A stretch of DNA of 64,000 nt from Pseudomonas sessilinigenes. GTDB lineage: Bacteria; Pseudomonadota; Gammaproteobacteria; Pseudomonadales; Pseudomonadaceae. Positions 1-7,650 of the stretch are shown here, one piece after another. Each line of letters starts with the position of its first letter. Within the stretch, counting starts at the first letter, position 1. The stretch is taken from assembly GCF_003850565.1 (NCBI RefSeq), contig NZ_CP027706.1, positions 5,208,001 through 5,272,000 of the forward strand, in the 5' to 3' direction. The notes below the pieces were generated by a model. That model did not search any database, was not told the origin of the DNA, and saw only the letters and a list, made by a program, of their open reading frames with translations. The position numbers and the translations under genes were made by a program.

Positions 1-199
1 AGGCGGAGCAGGGGATTTTGGTCATGAGTCTTTCGGTACCAGCCCTGAACTCATTCGCTGCGATAGCGGTCGCGACACTCCGGCCTTCATGGGCGGTTGC
101 ATCGCAATCATAAGTGAGCAGTCCCTCTGGCTTACCGAAATGGTTGACGAGCGCAGCGGTTAACGACTCAATGCGCTCCCCGGAGCGTATCGACAGAAC
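1..199. other. Left-edge stretch without an assignable gene
   Basis: Two frames are open here. On the + strand one frame runs from the edge to a TAA at 161-163. On the - strand a frame runs without a stop from inside the neighbouring ankyrin gene (a possible GTG at 211) out of the window. The - frame gives a plausible amino-acid composition but has no ATG near its beginning and matches no family I know. Either could be the end of a gene cut by the edge, and the 199 bases do not decide which. Confidence 0.3.
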
Positions 200-1354
200 A
201 TGGACCTGCACCTGATGACCGAGTGGCAACGACTGTACAAAGAACACGAGACCCAGCTGGATCGCCTCTACGAGGATGTCCGGGAGGGCAGGGTGGAGCG
301 ATTACGGGCCTTTGCCCAACAGTATCCGCAGTTGCTGGAGCTGCCCCGCTATGGCTCTGCTGGGGATATCGGCCTGCTGCAGATGGCCGCCAGCGAAGGC
401 CAGGCCGAGGTTTGCCAGCTGCTGCTCGAGCTGGGCCTGGAGGTGGATCGGCCGGTGCGGGTCAGCGGCCAGGAAACGGCGCTGGGGCTGGCGGCCAGTG
501 AAGGGAGCCTGCCGACCTGTACCGCGTTGCTCGACGCCGGCGCCAGTGCCAATGGCCTGCCATTGAGCATCTGCCCACCACTTTACGCGGCCGCGTTGGC
601 CGGCCATGAGCAGGTGGTCGCGCTGCTTCTGGCGCGGGGCGCCACGGTCAACCAATTGCATCGGCGCTTCAACAACACCGCCCTGGATGCCGCGCGCGCC
701 TGGGGCCACCCGGCTGTAGCAGAGCTGCTGCAAGCCAATGGCGCACAGAGCATCCTGGATATCGACGCCCCGGACGTCGAGGGGCCGGGGCAGGCGATCG
801 CGACCTTCGTCCACAACAGCGCCGGCTGGGTGCTGCCGGCGCTGTTCGGTCCGCCCAGCGCGGACCCTCGGTTTTCGCTGCATATCAGCCTGCTCACCAA
901 GGGTCGCTACAAGCTGTTGTTCACTATTGGCCTGTACCACACCACTCCCATGACCGAGCTGTTCGTCTGCCTGCCCGAGGACTGGGCGCTTCCCCAGCAC
1001 GGCCTGGCGCAGCAGCCAGCCTGGTGCTTCCCGGTGCAGCTACTGGCTCGCCTGGCCCGCCAGAGCCTGGAGCACCAGGCCTTGGCCGAGGGGATGCTGG
1101 TACTGCGTGATGATCCTGGCTATGGGGACCTGGCCTGGCCCGATTCGGTGGATGCGATGCTGGCGGTGGACAAGCCATGGGACCCGGCATCCGCGGGCGA
1201 GGAGATTGCCGACGATGACCGGGTGGACCTGTTGTTGCTGGTCCCGGTGAAATTCACTGCCAAGGGCAGGCCCACCGGCGAGGCCCTGGATGCCCTGGTC
1301 GCTCGCAAGCGCAAGGCGAGCTGGAAGGTCCTGGCACTCAAGCCCCCGGCTTGA
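200..1354 (+). CDS. Ankyrin-repeat protein with C-terminal SUFU-like domain
   Basis: The protein has 384 residues. Residues about 50-185 form four or five ankyrin repeats, recognisable by LLQMAASEGQAEVCQLLL, ALGLAASEGSLPTCTALL and LYAAALAGHEQVVALLL. Residues about 190-384 resemble the bacterial suppressor-of-fused (SUFU) family, with the ELFVCLPEDWAL core followed by PVQLLARLAR and a late hydrophobic strand LLLLVPV. There is no signal peptide or membrane segment, so it is probably cytoplasmic. Bacterial SUFU-domain proteins are often found as immunity or toxin-associated proteins, and ankyrin repeats mediate protein binding. A protein-neutralising role is therefore possible but is only inference. 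ATG 200 is used because no better in-frame start is seen; ATG 215 (MTEWQ) is an alternative. Confidence 0.75.
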   Translation: MDLHLMTEWQRLYKEHETQLDRLYEDVREGRVERLRAFAQQYPQLLELPRYGSAGDIGLLQMAASEGQAEVCQLLLELGLEVDRPVRVSGQETALGLAASEGSLPTCTALLDAGASANGLPLSICPPLYAAALAGHEQVVALLLARGATVNQLHRRFNNTALDAARAWGHPAVAELLQANGAQSILDIDAPDVEGPGQAIATFVHNSAGWVLPALFGPPSADPRFSLHISLLTKGRYKLLFTIGLYHTTPMTELFVCLPEDWALPQHGLAQQPAWCFPVQLLARLARQSLEHQALAEGMLVLRDDPGYGDLAWPDSVDAMLAVDKPWDPASAGEEIADDDRVDLLLLVPVKFTAKGRPTGEALDALVARKRKASWKVLALKPPA

Positions 1355-1378
1355 TGCCCGGGCAAGGGAAATGGCGGC

Positions 1379-1406
1379 CCCCGTCGGCCCATGGGCGCCG
1401 ACGGGG
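1379..1406. terminator. Bidirectional hairpin terminator between convergent genes
   Basis: A perfect 10-bp stem, CCCCGTCGGC (1379-1388) pairing with GCCGACGGGG (1397-1406), closes an 8-nt loop. It sits between the stop codons of the ankyrin gene and the opposing secreted-protein gene. There is no strong T-run, so termination strength is uncertain. Confidence 0.6.
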
Positions 1407-1433
1407 ACAGTGCAGTGGGTCAGGCAGGGGGCG

Positions 1434-2093
1434 TTACTGGGTGATGGTCAGGCTGCCGGTGGCCTGGACCGAGCCATACCGAATACGCGAATAGACCGGG
1501 TCGCTGTAGCTGAAGTCCATGACGGTGCCCATGGAGCCAAGATGTATGGCCTGGCAGCTGAAGTTCACCGCCACTTGCCCGCCATAAGGCGTGACGCCGA
1601 TGGCGACCTGGGTCGGCCCGGTCCATTCGATCTTGCAGCCCAGCGTGCTGCCCCCGGCGCTGGTGTTGTAGCCACGGCAATTCAAGCTGGCGTTGCCGTT
1701 GCTGGTGTTGGGCAAGCCAGCCCACTTGGCGATAGCCAGGTTGGCCGAGCAGGAGGTGTTGATGCTGCTGGCCCCCGGAGCAAGCTTGTAGACCCCGGAA
1801 GGCGGCGCGAGGGTGGCGGTGACAGGTGTCAGCGGCAGTGGCGAGAATGTCGCCGCGGCCTGGTTTTCGACCACCGTCGTCCTTGAGGGCGGGAGCTTGC
1901 ACACCACCACGGCGCCAACGTCGTCGGACTTCTTCAGCTCTCCCAGGGCGGTAATGTCAGAGCCACCCTTGGACTCGCAAAAGAGCTTTCGCAGCTGGGC
2001 TTTTTCTTCGACATCGGCTGCGGATGAGGCGTGGGCCAGGGGGGAAAGTGCCAGGCCGATGACTCCTGCCAGCAACAGGCGTGAAAGATTCAT
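1434..2093 (-). CDS. Secreted protein of unknown function
   Basis: The protein has 219 residues from the ATG at 2093, which is preceded by AAGGAA. Residues 1-22 form a Sec signal peptide (MNLSRLLLAGVIGLALSPLA, then HAS as a cleavage site). The mature part has several cysteines (FCESK, VCKL, NTSCSAN, NCRGY, GCKIEW, FSCQAI), suggesting disulfides and a periplasmic or extracellular location. The C-terminal half is Ser/Thr/Gly rich and beta-like. The frame continues upstream to 2435, but that extension lacks a ribosome site and precedes the signal peptide. I do not recognise the family. It stands alone, divergent from idi. Confidence 0.7.
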   Translation of the reverse strand: MNLSRLLLAGVIGLALSPLAHASSAADVEEKAQLRKLFCESKGGSDITALGELKKSDDVGAVVVCKLPPSRTTVVENQAAATFSPLPLTPVTATLAPPSGVYKLAPGASSINTSCSANLAIAKWAGLPNTSNGNASLNCRGYNTSAGGSTLGCKIEWTGPTQVAIGVTPYGGQVAVNFSCQAIHLGSMGTVMDFSYSDPVYSRIRYGSVQATGSLTITQ

Positions 2094-2267
2094 GATCGAT
2101 TCCTTATCGATGTTAAGACCGGGCGAAGGGTATGCCCGGCCTGTCGCCGATTTAATGACAAAAGCTCGGGTGTGAGCCTGTACTAAGCTGGACCGGAACA
2201 AGATCATTCGAGATGGGCCCTGGTATCCGGTGCTGAAGGCCCCGCTCGCCAACGCAAGGAATGTCAC

Positions 2268-2783
2268 ATGCCGCACATCGAGGTCATCCTGGTGGATGCC
2301 AACGACAGGGAAGTGGGCGTCATGGAGAAGCTGGCGGCCCACCAGGTCGGGGCCCGCCACCGGGCGGTATCGGTCTACGTATTCAACAGCCGTAATGAGT
2401 TGCTGCTGCAAAGGCGCGCAGCAGGCAAATACCATTGCGGCGGTTTATGGAGCAACACCTGCTGCGGGCACCCACTACCAGGCGAAAGCACCGATCAGGC
2501 GGCGCAAAGGCGCCTGAAAGAAGAGATGGGGTTGACCTGCCCGATGACCAAGCGCTTGGCGCTCAGTTACTTTCTCCATCTGCCGGGAGGCTTGATCGAG
2601 CACGAATACGGGCACCTGTACTTTGCCCGGAGCGATCTTGAGCCCGTATTGAATCCTGCCGAAGCGGACGCCTTTTCGTATCGCTCCCTGGAGGCGATTC
2701 GCCAGGATATCCAGGCACATCCTGACGACTACACGCCCTGGTTCAAGTTCACCTTCCCCGAGGTCTTGAACCTCAGGGTCTAG
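2268..2783 (+). CDS. idi: Isopentenyl-diphosphate delta-isomerase, type I
   Basis: The protein has 171 residues, a normal length for the bacterial type I (Nudix-fold, metal-dependent) enzyme that interconverts isopentenyl and dimethylallyl diphosphate. Visible family motifs are the active-site cysteine stretch WSNTCCGHP (residues about 65-73), the Nudix-like AAQRRLKEEMGL and the metal/acid motif EHEYGHLY. Pseudomonas makes isoprenoids by the MEP pathway, whose end enzyme yields both isomers, so this isomerase is an accessory flux-balancing activity. The gene appears to be monocistronic and ends in a hairpin at 2816-2838. Start ATG 2268. Confidence 0.93.
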   Translation: MPHIEVILVDANDREVGVMEKLAAHQVGARHRAVSVYVFNSRNELLLQRRAAGKYHCGGLWSNTCCGHPLPGESTDQAAQRRLKEEMGLTCPMTKRLALSYFLHLPGGLIEHEYGHLYFARSDLEPVLNPAEADAFSYRSLEAIRQDIQAHPDDYTPWFKFTFPEVLNLRV

Positions 2784-2815
2784 TCCCCGCCGCTGATATC
2801 GCAGCGTTCGCACTG

Positions 2816-2838
2816 GCATTGGCGAGGCCCGCCAATGC
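2816..2838. terminator. Hairpin terminator between idi and the tetR gene
   Basis: GCATTGGCG (2816-2824) and CGCCAATGC (2830-2838) form a perfect 9-bp stem with a 5-nt loop. It lies in the 60-bp gap between two converging stop codons, so it probably serves both genes. Confidence 0.6.
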
Positions 2839-2843
2839 GTGGC

Positions 2844-3497
2844 TCATTGGCAGGATTGCGCGGTCGTGGCGCGGATTCCGGCCGTGATGAAGGTGATCAG
2901 GTAGTTGGCCTTCACCTCGATCTCCATGGCCTTGACCTCGCCAGCGGAGATCCGCTCGATGCGCTCATCGAACACGCTCATGACCAAGGCGCCGACAGCG
3001 AAGTGATAAGCCCAATGCGCCGCGGCCGCCGTGATGTCGGGCAGGGCCTTGCGGATCGCGGCGATGAACTCGGCGGCGAACGGGTCGAACAGCGCCTCGA
3101 CGATGCCCCGGCCTGCCTCCTTGGGGTCGGAAGACTCCCGCGCCACCAACTTGGCATAGGCGACTCCCGCAGCGTCATGCTGGATGCTCATCACCGGCCT
3201 CACGAAGGCCCGGACGATGTGCTCCAACGCGTCTTCATCCCCTTGCAGAGGCTGGCGCAACAAGGCTTGCCGGGCGTCGAGCACGGACTTGCGCCGCTCG
3301 AACAGCTCGCGATACAGGTTGAGCTTGGTCTTGAAGTGGTACACCACCAGGGGCAAGCCCACGTTGGCCGCCGCCGCAATATCACGCATCGAAACGCCGT
3401 CGTAGCCACCCTCGGCGAACAGGCGCTCGGCGGCATCGAGAATCGACTCACGCTTGCTTACCACGGCCATCTCTTGCTTCTGGGGTACCTGGGTCAT
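2844..3497 (-). CDS. TetR-family repressor of the divergent MFS/cyclase/FAH operon
   Basis: The protein has 217 residues from the ATG at 3497, chosen because GAGG lies six bases upstream (ATG 3503 is directly abutted by it). Residues about 17-60 form a classical TetR helix-turn-helix, with ILDAAERLFAEGGYDGVSMR, DIAAAANV and LVVYHFKTKLNLY. The C-terminal ligand domain is of the common Pseudomonas type with a conserved VRAFVRPVMSIQ region. It is transcribed away from the MFS gene across a 166-bp region containing a GTTTTG/CAAAAC inverted repeat that overlaps a promoter-like sequence. It most likely represses that operon and itself. The effector is unknown. Confidence 0.85.
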   Translation of the reverse strand: MTQVPQKQEMAVVSKRESILDAAERLFAEGGYDGVSMRDIAAAANVGLPLVVYHFKTKLNLYRELFERRKSVLDARQALLRQPLQGDEDALEHIVRAFVRPVMSIQHDAAGVAYAKLVARESSDPKEAGRGIVEALFDPFAAEFIAAIRKALPDITAAAAHWAYHFAVGALVMSVFDERIERISAGEVKAMEIEVKANYLITFITAGIRATTAQSCQ

Positions 3498-3573
3498 CGA
3501 CATCCTCAAGGCTTGCTGGACAGGCGGTGATTGTGCCTGCCCGACCCGGCCCACGCCACCGTATCGACTCGGC

Positions 3574-3614
3574 TAGACCGACTAACTGTACGTGTGTATA
3601 GTTTTGCACAAAAC
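3574..3614 (+). promoter_or_regulatory. Putative promoter with overlapping inverted-repeat operator
   Basis: TAGACC (3574-3579) and TATAGT (3597-3602), separated by 17 bp, make a reasonable sigma-70 promoter toward the MFS gene. A perfect inverted repeat GTTTTG-CA-CAAAAC (3601-3614) overlaps the -10 and start region, as expected for a TetR operator. A single GGTACC box also occurs downstream at 3645-3650. This is a prediction only. Confidence 0.45.
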
Positions 3615-3663
3615 AACAAAACCACCGCTCCGCTCGAGCACAGTGGTACCTCCAGGAGTCAGC

Positions 3664-4908
3664 ATGACGACCCAACCCGACAGCTTGAAATGGCGCGTCC
3701 TTATCGGTTCCTTCCTCAGCTACACCTTCGATGCCCTGGACATCCTGGTGCTGATCATCGCCTTGCCGACCATCCAGGAAAGCCTGCATATCAGTGCCAG
3801 CCAGGCCGGGCTGATGGTGACCGCCACCTTGCTCGGGGTCGGCGTCAGCAGCCTGGTGATGGGCACCCTGGCCGATACCCTGGGCCGCAAGAAAGCCCTG
3901 CTGGCATCGTTGGTGGCATTCGGCGGGCTGACCATGGCCATTGCTGCAGCGAGTGACTGGAAGCAGATCCTGGTCCTGCGCTTTTTCGCCGGACTTGGGC
4001 TGGGTGGGGTCTGGGGAATCGTCGCGGCCCACGTACATGAAACGTGGCCGGCCCAGCAGCGGGGCCGGGCGACCGCCTTCGTGCTCAGTGCGTTTTCCGC
4101 AGGTTCCGGGCTGGCCGCGCTGCTGGCTGCCGGCCTGCTGCAAGCCTATGGCTGGCGCACCCTGTTTTTCATCAGCGGTGCGCTGGTGGTGGTCCCGGTG
4201 CTGTACGTCGCACTGCGGGTTCCGGAGTCCGACGCCTGGCTTGCCAGGCGCCACCGCCAACCGGAACGGGCGGACACCCGGCCATTGCTGGCCATCGCGC
4301 AGCTGTTCGGCCCGGGCCTGGCCCGCCGGACCCTCCTGGGCAGCGCGGCCTCGGCCCTGGCGCTGACGGCCTATTGGGGGACGATGACCTGGATCCCGAC
4401 CTTCCTGGTCAAGCACCACGGGCTTTCATCCACCACCATGGCGAGCCTGATCGCAGTGATGAACGTTGGCGCGTTCATCGGCTACAACCTGTTCGGCTGG
4501 CTCGCCGACCGCCTGGGCAAGCGGCCCATGGTCATCGTGTCCCTGGTGGGGTCGGGGCTCATGCTCCCGGTCTATATCTGGGTGGCAGACAGCACCCTGC
4601 TGTTGCTACTGGGCCCGGTGTACGCCTTCTTCCTGTCGTTTGTCGGGCTGTTCGGTTCGTACTTCGCCGAGCTGTATCCCACTCACCTGCGGGCGTCCGG
4701 CGCCGGCTTCTGCTTCAACACCGGGCGTGGACTGTCGGCGTTCTCGCCGATCCTCCTGGGATCGCTGGCGAGCAGCGCGGGGCTGAGCCTGAGCCTTGGT
4801 TTTTGCGGCGTGCTGTTCCTGCTCGCCGCCGTAGCAATCCGCTGGCTACCCGCCCAAGCGCAGGGGGCCGGCGATCCTGAGCCGTTGCCGGCGGCTGACA
4901 GGGTTTGA
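3664..4908 (+). CDS. MFS transporter, aromatic-acid:H+ symporter type
   Basis: The protein has 414 residues and about 12 transmembrane segments. The start is ATG 3664 with AGGAG ahead of it; the in-frame upstream ATG at 3592 has none and is rejected. The first loop carries the MFS motif GTLADTLGRKKALL, and a related FGWLADRLGKRPMV follows TM7-8. The N-terminal FDALDILVLIIALP segment resembles the AAHS group that imports aromatic or other organic acids. It is the first gene of an operon with a cyclase-family hydrolase and a fumarylacetoacetase, so it probably imports the substrate or an intermediate of that pathway. The substrate is not deducible from sequence. Confidence 0.88.
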   Translation: MTTQPDSLKWRVLIGSFLSYTFDALDILVLIIALPTIQESLHISASQAGLMVTATLLGVGVSSLVMGTLADTLGRKKALLASLVAFGGLTMAIAAASDWKQILVLRFFAGLGLGGVWGIVAAHVHETWPAQQRGRATAFVLSAFSAGSGLAALLAAGLLQAYGWRTLFFISGALVVVPVLYVALRVPESDAWLARRHRQPERADTRPLLAIAQLFGPGLARRTLLGSAASALALTAYWGTMTWIPTFLVKHHGLSSTTMASLIAVMNVGAFIGYNLFGWLADRLGKRPMVIVSLVGSGLMLPVYIWVADSTLLLLLGPVYAFFLSFVGLFGSYFAELYPTHLRASGAGFCFNTGRGLSAFSPILLGSLASSAGLSLSLGFCGVLFLLAAVAIRWLPAQAQGAGDPEPLPAADRV

Positions 4909-4943
4909 TTGGCATGCAACTTCCTGAATGAGGAGTCATAAAA

Positions 4944-5750
4944 ATGGGACGTCGATTTGTAGATCTTTCAATCTTCCTCGAGAACGATGTGATATCCGAC
5001 CCGCCCGGGTATGGGCCGAAAATCCAGTATCTGGATCACCGGACGACGGCGGAGCAGGTCACCTCGTTCTTTCCCGGCCTGCAGGTCTCGGACCTGCCCG
5101 ACAGCGAAGGCTGGGCCATCGAGCATGTGCAGCTCAACACCCATAACGGCACGCACCTGGACGCGCCGTATCACTTCCATAGCACGATGAACGAGTCGTT
5201 CGGCGAGCGTGAGCGGGCCATCACCATCGACGAGGTACCGCTGGAATGGTGCTTCCAGCCGGGAGTGAAACTGGACTTCACGCAGTTTCCCGATGGCTAC
5301 GTGGTCACCGCGCAAGACGTCGAGGCGGAACTGGCGCGGATCGGCCACCAGCTCAGCCCGCTGGAGATCGTGGTGGTCAACACCGCCGCGGGCAAGCAGT
5401 ACGGCCAGCCCGGGTACGTATCGGCCGGCTGCGGCATGGGTTTGGAGGCCACCATGTACCTGCTCGAGCGCGGCGTGCGCCTGACCGGCACCGATGGCTG
5501 GAGCTGGGATGCGCCCTTCGTGCATACCGCCAAGAAGTATGCCCAGACCCACGACCCCGCGCTGATCTGGGAAGGGCACAAGTCCGGTCGCAACATCGGC
5601 TATTGCCACCTGGAGAAGCTGCACAACCTCGAGGCCTTGCCCTCCACGGGTTTCTTCATTTCCTGCTTCCCCTGCAAGATCCGCAGCGCGTCAGCCGGCT
5701 GGACCCGCGCCGTGGCCATCTTCGACGACGCGCTCAAGGCCGGGGCATGA
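4944..5750 (+). CDS. Cyclase-family metal-dependent hydrolase (copy 1)
   Basis: The protein has 268 residues. Its signature [12 protein letters not shown] begins at His67. This is the metal-binding motif of the cyclase/kynurenine-formamidase family (PF04199), which also includes isatin hydrolase and polyketide-cyclase-like enzymes. These enzymes hydrolyse amide or lactone-like bonds or open rings. AGGAG lies nine bases before ATG 4944. The stop codon overlaps an alternative ATG of the next gene (ATGA at 5747-5750), indicating translational coupling with the fumarylacetoacetase. A diverged second copy lies at 20144-20944 in the same gene cluster. The exact substrate is unknown. Confidence 0.85.
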   Translation: MGRRFVDLSIFLENDVISDPPGYGPKIQYLDHRTTAEQVTSFFPGLQVSDLPDSEGWAIEHVQLNTHNGTHLDAPYHFHSTMNESFGERERAITIDEVPLEWCFQPGVKLDFTQFPDGYVVTAQDVEAELARIGHQLSPLEIVVVNTAAGKQYGQPGYVSAGCGMGLEATMYLLERGVRLTGTDGWSWDAPFVHTAKKYAQTHDPALIWEGHKSGRNIGYCHLEKLHNLEALPSTGFFISCFPCKIRSASAGWTRAVAIFDDALKAGA

Positions 5751-5776
5751 GTACCAACGCACCCCAGGAGAACCCC

Positions 5777-7081
5777 ATGCATTTGAACCACACCCATGAT
5801 GCGACGCGCCTGAGTTGGTTGGCCCAAGCCAATGACCGCGTCACCGACTTTCCCTTGCAGAACCTGCCGCTGTGCGTGTTTCGCCGTCGCGATGGCGACG
5901 AAGCCTGGCGTGGCGGCGTGGGCATCGGTGACCAGATCGTCGACCTGGCAGCCTTGTCCCGCACCCGCTGCGTCAGCGGTGAACTGGCCGCAGCCGTGCA
6001 GGCCGCGGCGGGGGCGTCGCTCAATCCGCTGCTGGAGCTGGGCCCCGGAGCCTGGCAAACCTTGCGCCATGGGCTCTTTGCACTGCTGGAAGCCGGCAGC
6101 CAGAACGAGCCCACCGTGCGCCAGGTCCTGGTCAGCCAGGAGGCGGTCGAATACCGGATGCCGATCCAGGTTGGGGACTACACCGACTTCTATACCTCCC
6201 TCGATCATGCGGTGAACTGCTGCCGCCAGTTCGGCCTTGAGGTGTACCCCAACTTCGACTGGCTGCCGATTGCCTATCACGGCCGTGCTTCATCCATCGA
6301 GGTCAGCGGGCAGAAGGTCTTCCGGCCCATGGGCCAGAGCCGCCTGGATGCCGCTGCCGCTCCGGTCTTCGGACCTTGCCAGCGCCTGGACTACGAACTG
6401 GAGATCGGCGCGGTGATCGGCCGCGGCAATGCCCGTGGCAGCCGCATTGCGCTGGAAGACGCCCAGCAGCACATCTTCGGCCTGTGCCTGCTCAACGATT
6501 GGTCCGCACGGGATATCCAGACCTGGGAGATGAACCCGCTGGGGCCGTTTCTCGCCAAGAACTTCGCCACCACGATATCCCCCTGGATCGTCACCCTCGA
6601 GGCCTTGCTGCCGTACCGCACGAGCTGGAGCAGGGCACCGGAGCGACCGCAACCGCTGGCTTACCTGAGCGCGGCACAGAACGCCGCGGAGGGGGCCTTC
6701 GATATCCAACTGGAGGTGTCGATTCAAAGCGCCAGCCAGCGCGCCGCCGGCCTGCAGCCGCGAACCCTGACCCGCACCAGTTTCCGCCACCAGTACTGGA
6801 CCCTGGGCCAGATGATCGCTCACCACACCGTGGGTGGCTGCAACCTGCAGAGCGGTGACCTGCTGGGCAGCGGCACGATCTCGGGCCCCACCGCAGGCGA
6901 AGCCGGCGCGTTGATCGAGCTGACGGTTTGCGCAACGCAACCGGTGGACATCGGCCACGGCGAGCACCGGGGGTTCCTCGAGGATGGCGACACCGTGCTG
7001 TTCAAGGGCTGGTGCCAGCGGGAGAACTTCGTGCGTATCGGCTTTGGCGTCAATCAGGGCACCGTGCACCCGGCACCCTGA
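5777..7081 (+). CDS. Fumarylacetoacetase-type hydrolase
   Basis: The protein has 434 residues, the length of a full two-domain fumarylacetoacetase. It has the N-terminal FAH domain (DFPLQNLPLCVFR) and the catalytic core with DYTDFYTSLDHAVN, which supplies the Asp and catalytic His, then YHGRASSIEVSG, a metal-site LEIGAVIG and LNDWSARDIQTWE. The family cleaves 4-fumarylacetoacetate and other beta-diketones. No homogentisate dioxygenase or maleylacetoacetate isomerase lies nearby, so here it may cleave another diketone in the gene cluster's pathway. ATG 5777 is chosen for its AGGAG; ATG 5747, overlapping the previous stop, would add ten residues. A strong hairpin follows the stop. Confidence 0.88.
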   Translation: MHLNHTHDATRLSWLAQANDRVTDFPLQNLPLCVFRRRDGDEAWRGGVGIGDQIVDLAALSRTRCVSGELAAAVQAAAGASLNPLLELGPGAWQTLRHGLFALLEAGSQNEPTVRQVLVSQEAVEYRMPIQVGDYTDFYTSLDHAVNCCRQFGLEVYPNFDWLPIAYHGRASSIEVSGQKVFRPMGQSRLDAAAAPVFGPCQRLDYELEIGAVIGRGNARGSRIALEDAQQHIFGLCLLNDWSARDIQTWEMNPLGPFLAKNFATTISPWIVTLEALLPYRTSWSRAPERPQPLAYLSAAQNAAEGAFDIQLEVSIQSASQRAAGLQPRTLTRTSFRHQYWTLGQMIAHHTVGGCNLQSGDLLGSGTISGPTAGEAGALIELTVCATQPVDIGHGEHRGFLEDGDTVLFKGWCQRENFVRIGFGVNQGTVHPAP

Positions 7082-7085
7082 CCTC

Positions 7086-7117
7086 AAGGCACGGCGCACT
7101 CCCTGGCGCCGTGCCTT
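7086..7117 (+). terminator. Hairpin terminator after the fumarylacetoacetase gene
   Basis: AAGGCACGGCGC (7086-7097) pairs perfectly with GCGCCGTGCCTT (7106-7117) across an 8-nt loop, five bases after the stop codon. It marks the end of the MFS/cyclase/FAH operon. Confidence 0.7.
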
Positions 7118-7650
7118 CAAGCCACTGGCTCGAAGGCTGCGGACAAACCCATGTCCAAGGGGTTGTGGCCGAATCGCTGGCCAATGCTGGCGAGCATCAA
7201 TCACTTTCAGCGCCTGGTGGCGCTTGCCTGTACCTGCGCCGTGCTGATCGGCTGGCAACGGATTCACCGCTAGCACCCGCGGTTTGCGCCGTGCGCACCT
7301 CCTATCGCCAGCGCTGTGCCTTTGCGCCACTACCTGCCACAGAGCCTCGCGGACTCTTGCCTGACCAGTCGAGGAGGGCCCGGGTGCAGGACAACCATGC
7401 AAGGTACGACTTCGTATTTTTTGGTACCAAATATGTTGACTTGGTTCCATGCGCCATGCTCTATTGGTACCACAACAACATTAGTCGGTACCGAACTTCG
7501 CCGCGTCAGCGGCCAGGGCAAAGCCCGGGCCGCAGGTCACGAGGGGGGCAGTCTTAGCGCATGGCTCGAACACGAGCGGCGCTAGGCCTGGATGACCTCG
7601 CTCGGATGGCCTGGGGCAGGGGCTCGCGATAAACGACAGGAGCCAGCAGA
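7118..7650. other. Intergenic region before the DUF1302 operon
   Basis: This gap holds the four-box GGTACC promoter array described separately, and a possible 40-codon frame at 7151-7273 beginning MSKGLWPNRW with one hydrophobic segment (LVALACTCAVLIG). The small frame has no clear ribosome site and is not called as a gene. About 155 bases of untranslated leader separate the array from the GTG start at 7651; a purine-rich ACAGGA lies just before that start. Confidence 0.4.
7421..7494 (+). promoter_or_regulatory. Four-box GGTACC operator-promoter array A
   Basis: Four palindromic boxes occur: TTGGTACCAA (7421), TTGGTTCCAT (7441), TTGGTACCAC (7464) and TCGGTACCGA (7485). Their core spacings are 20, 23 and 21 bp. 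A TTGACT (-35-like, 7436-7441) lies between boxes 1 and 2, and a TCTATT (-10-like, 7460-7465) just before box 3. The same architecture recurs at 14217 and 16338. It is the inferred promoter and repressor site of the DUF1302-DUF1329-YCF48-RND operon. Confidence 0.75.

Noticed and set aside
7151..7273. 40-codon frame with a hydrophobic segment
   Set aside because: No ribosome site, no neighbour or homologue recognised; recorded in the intergenic entry only.
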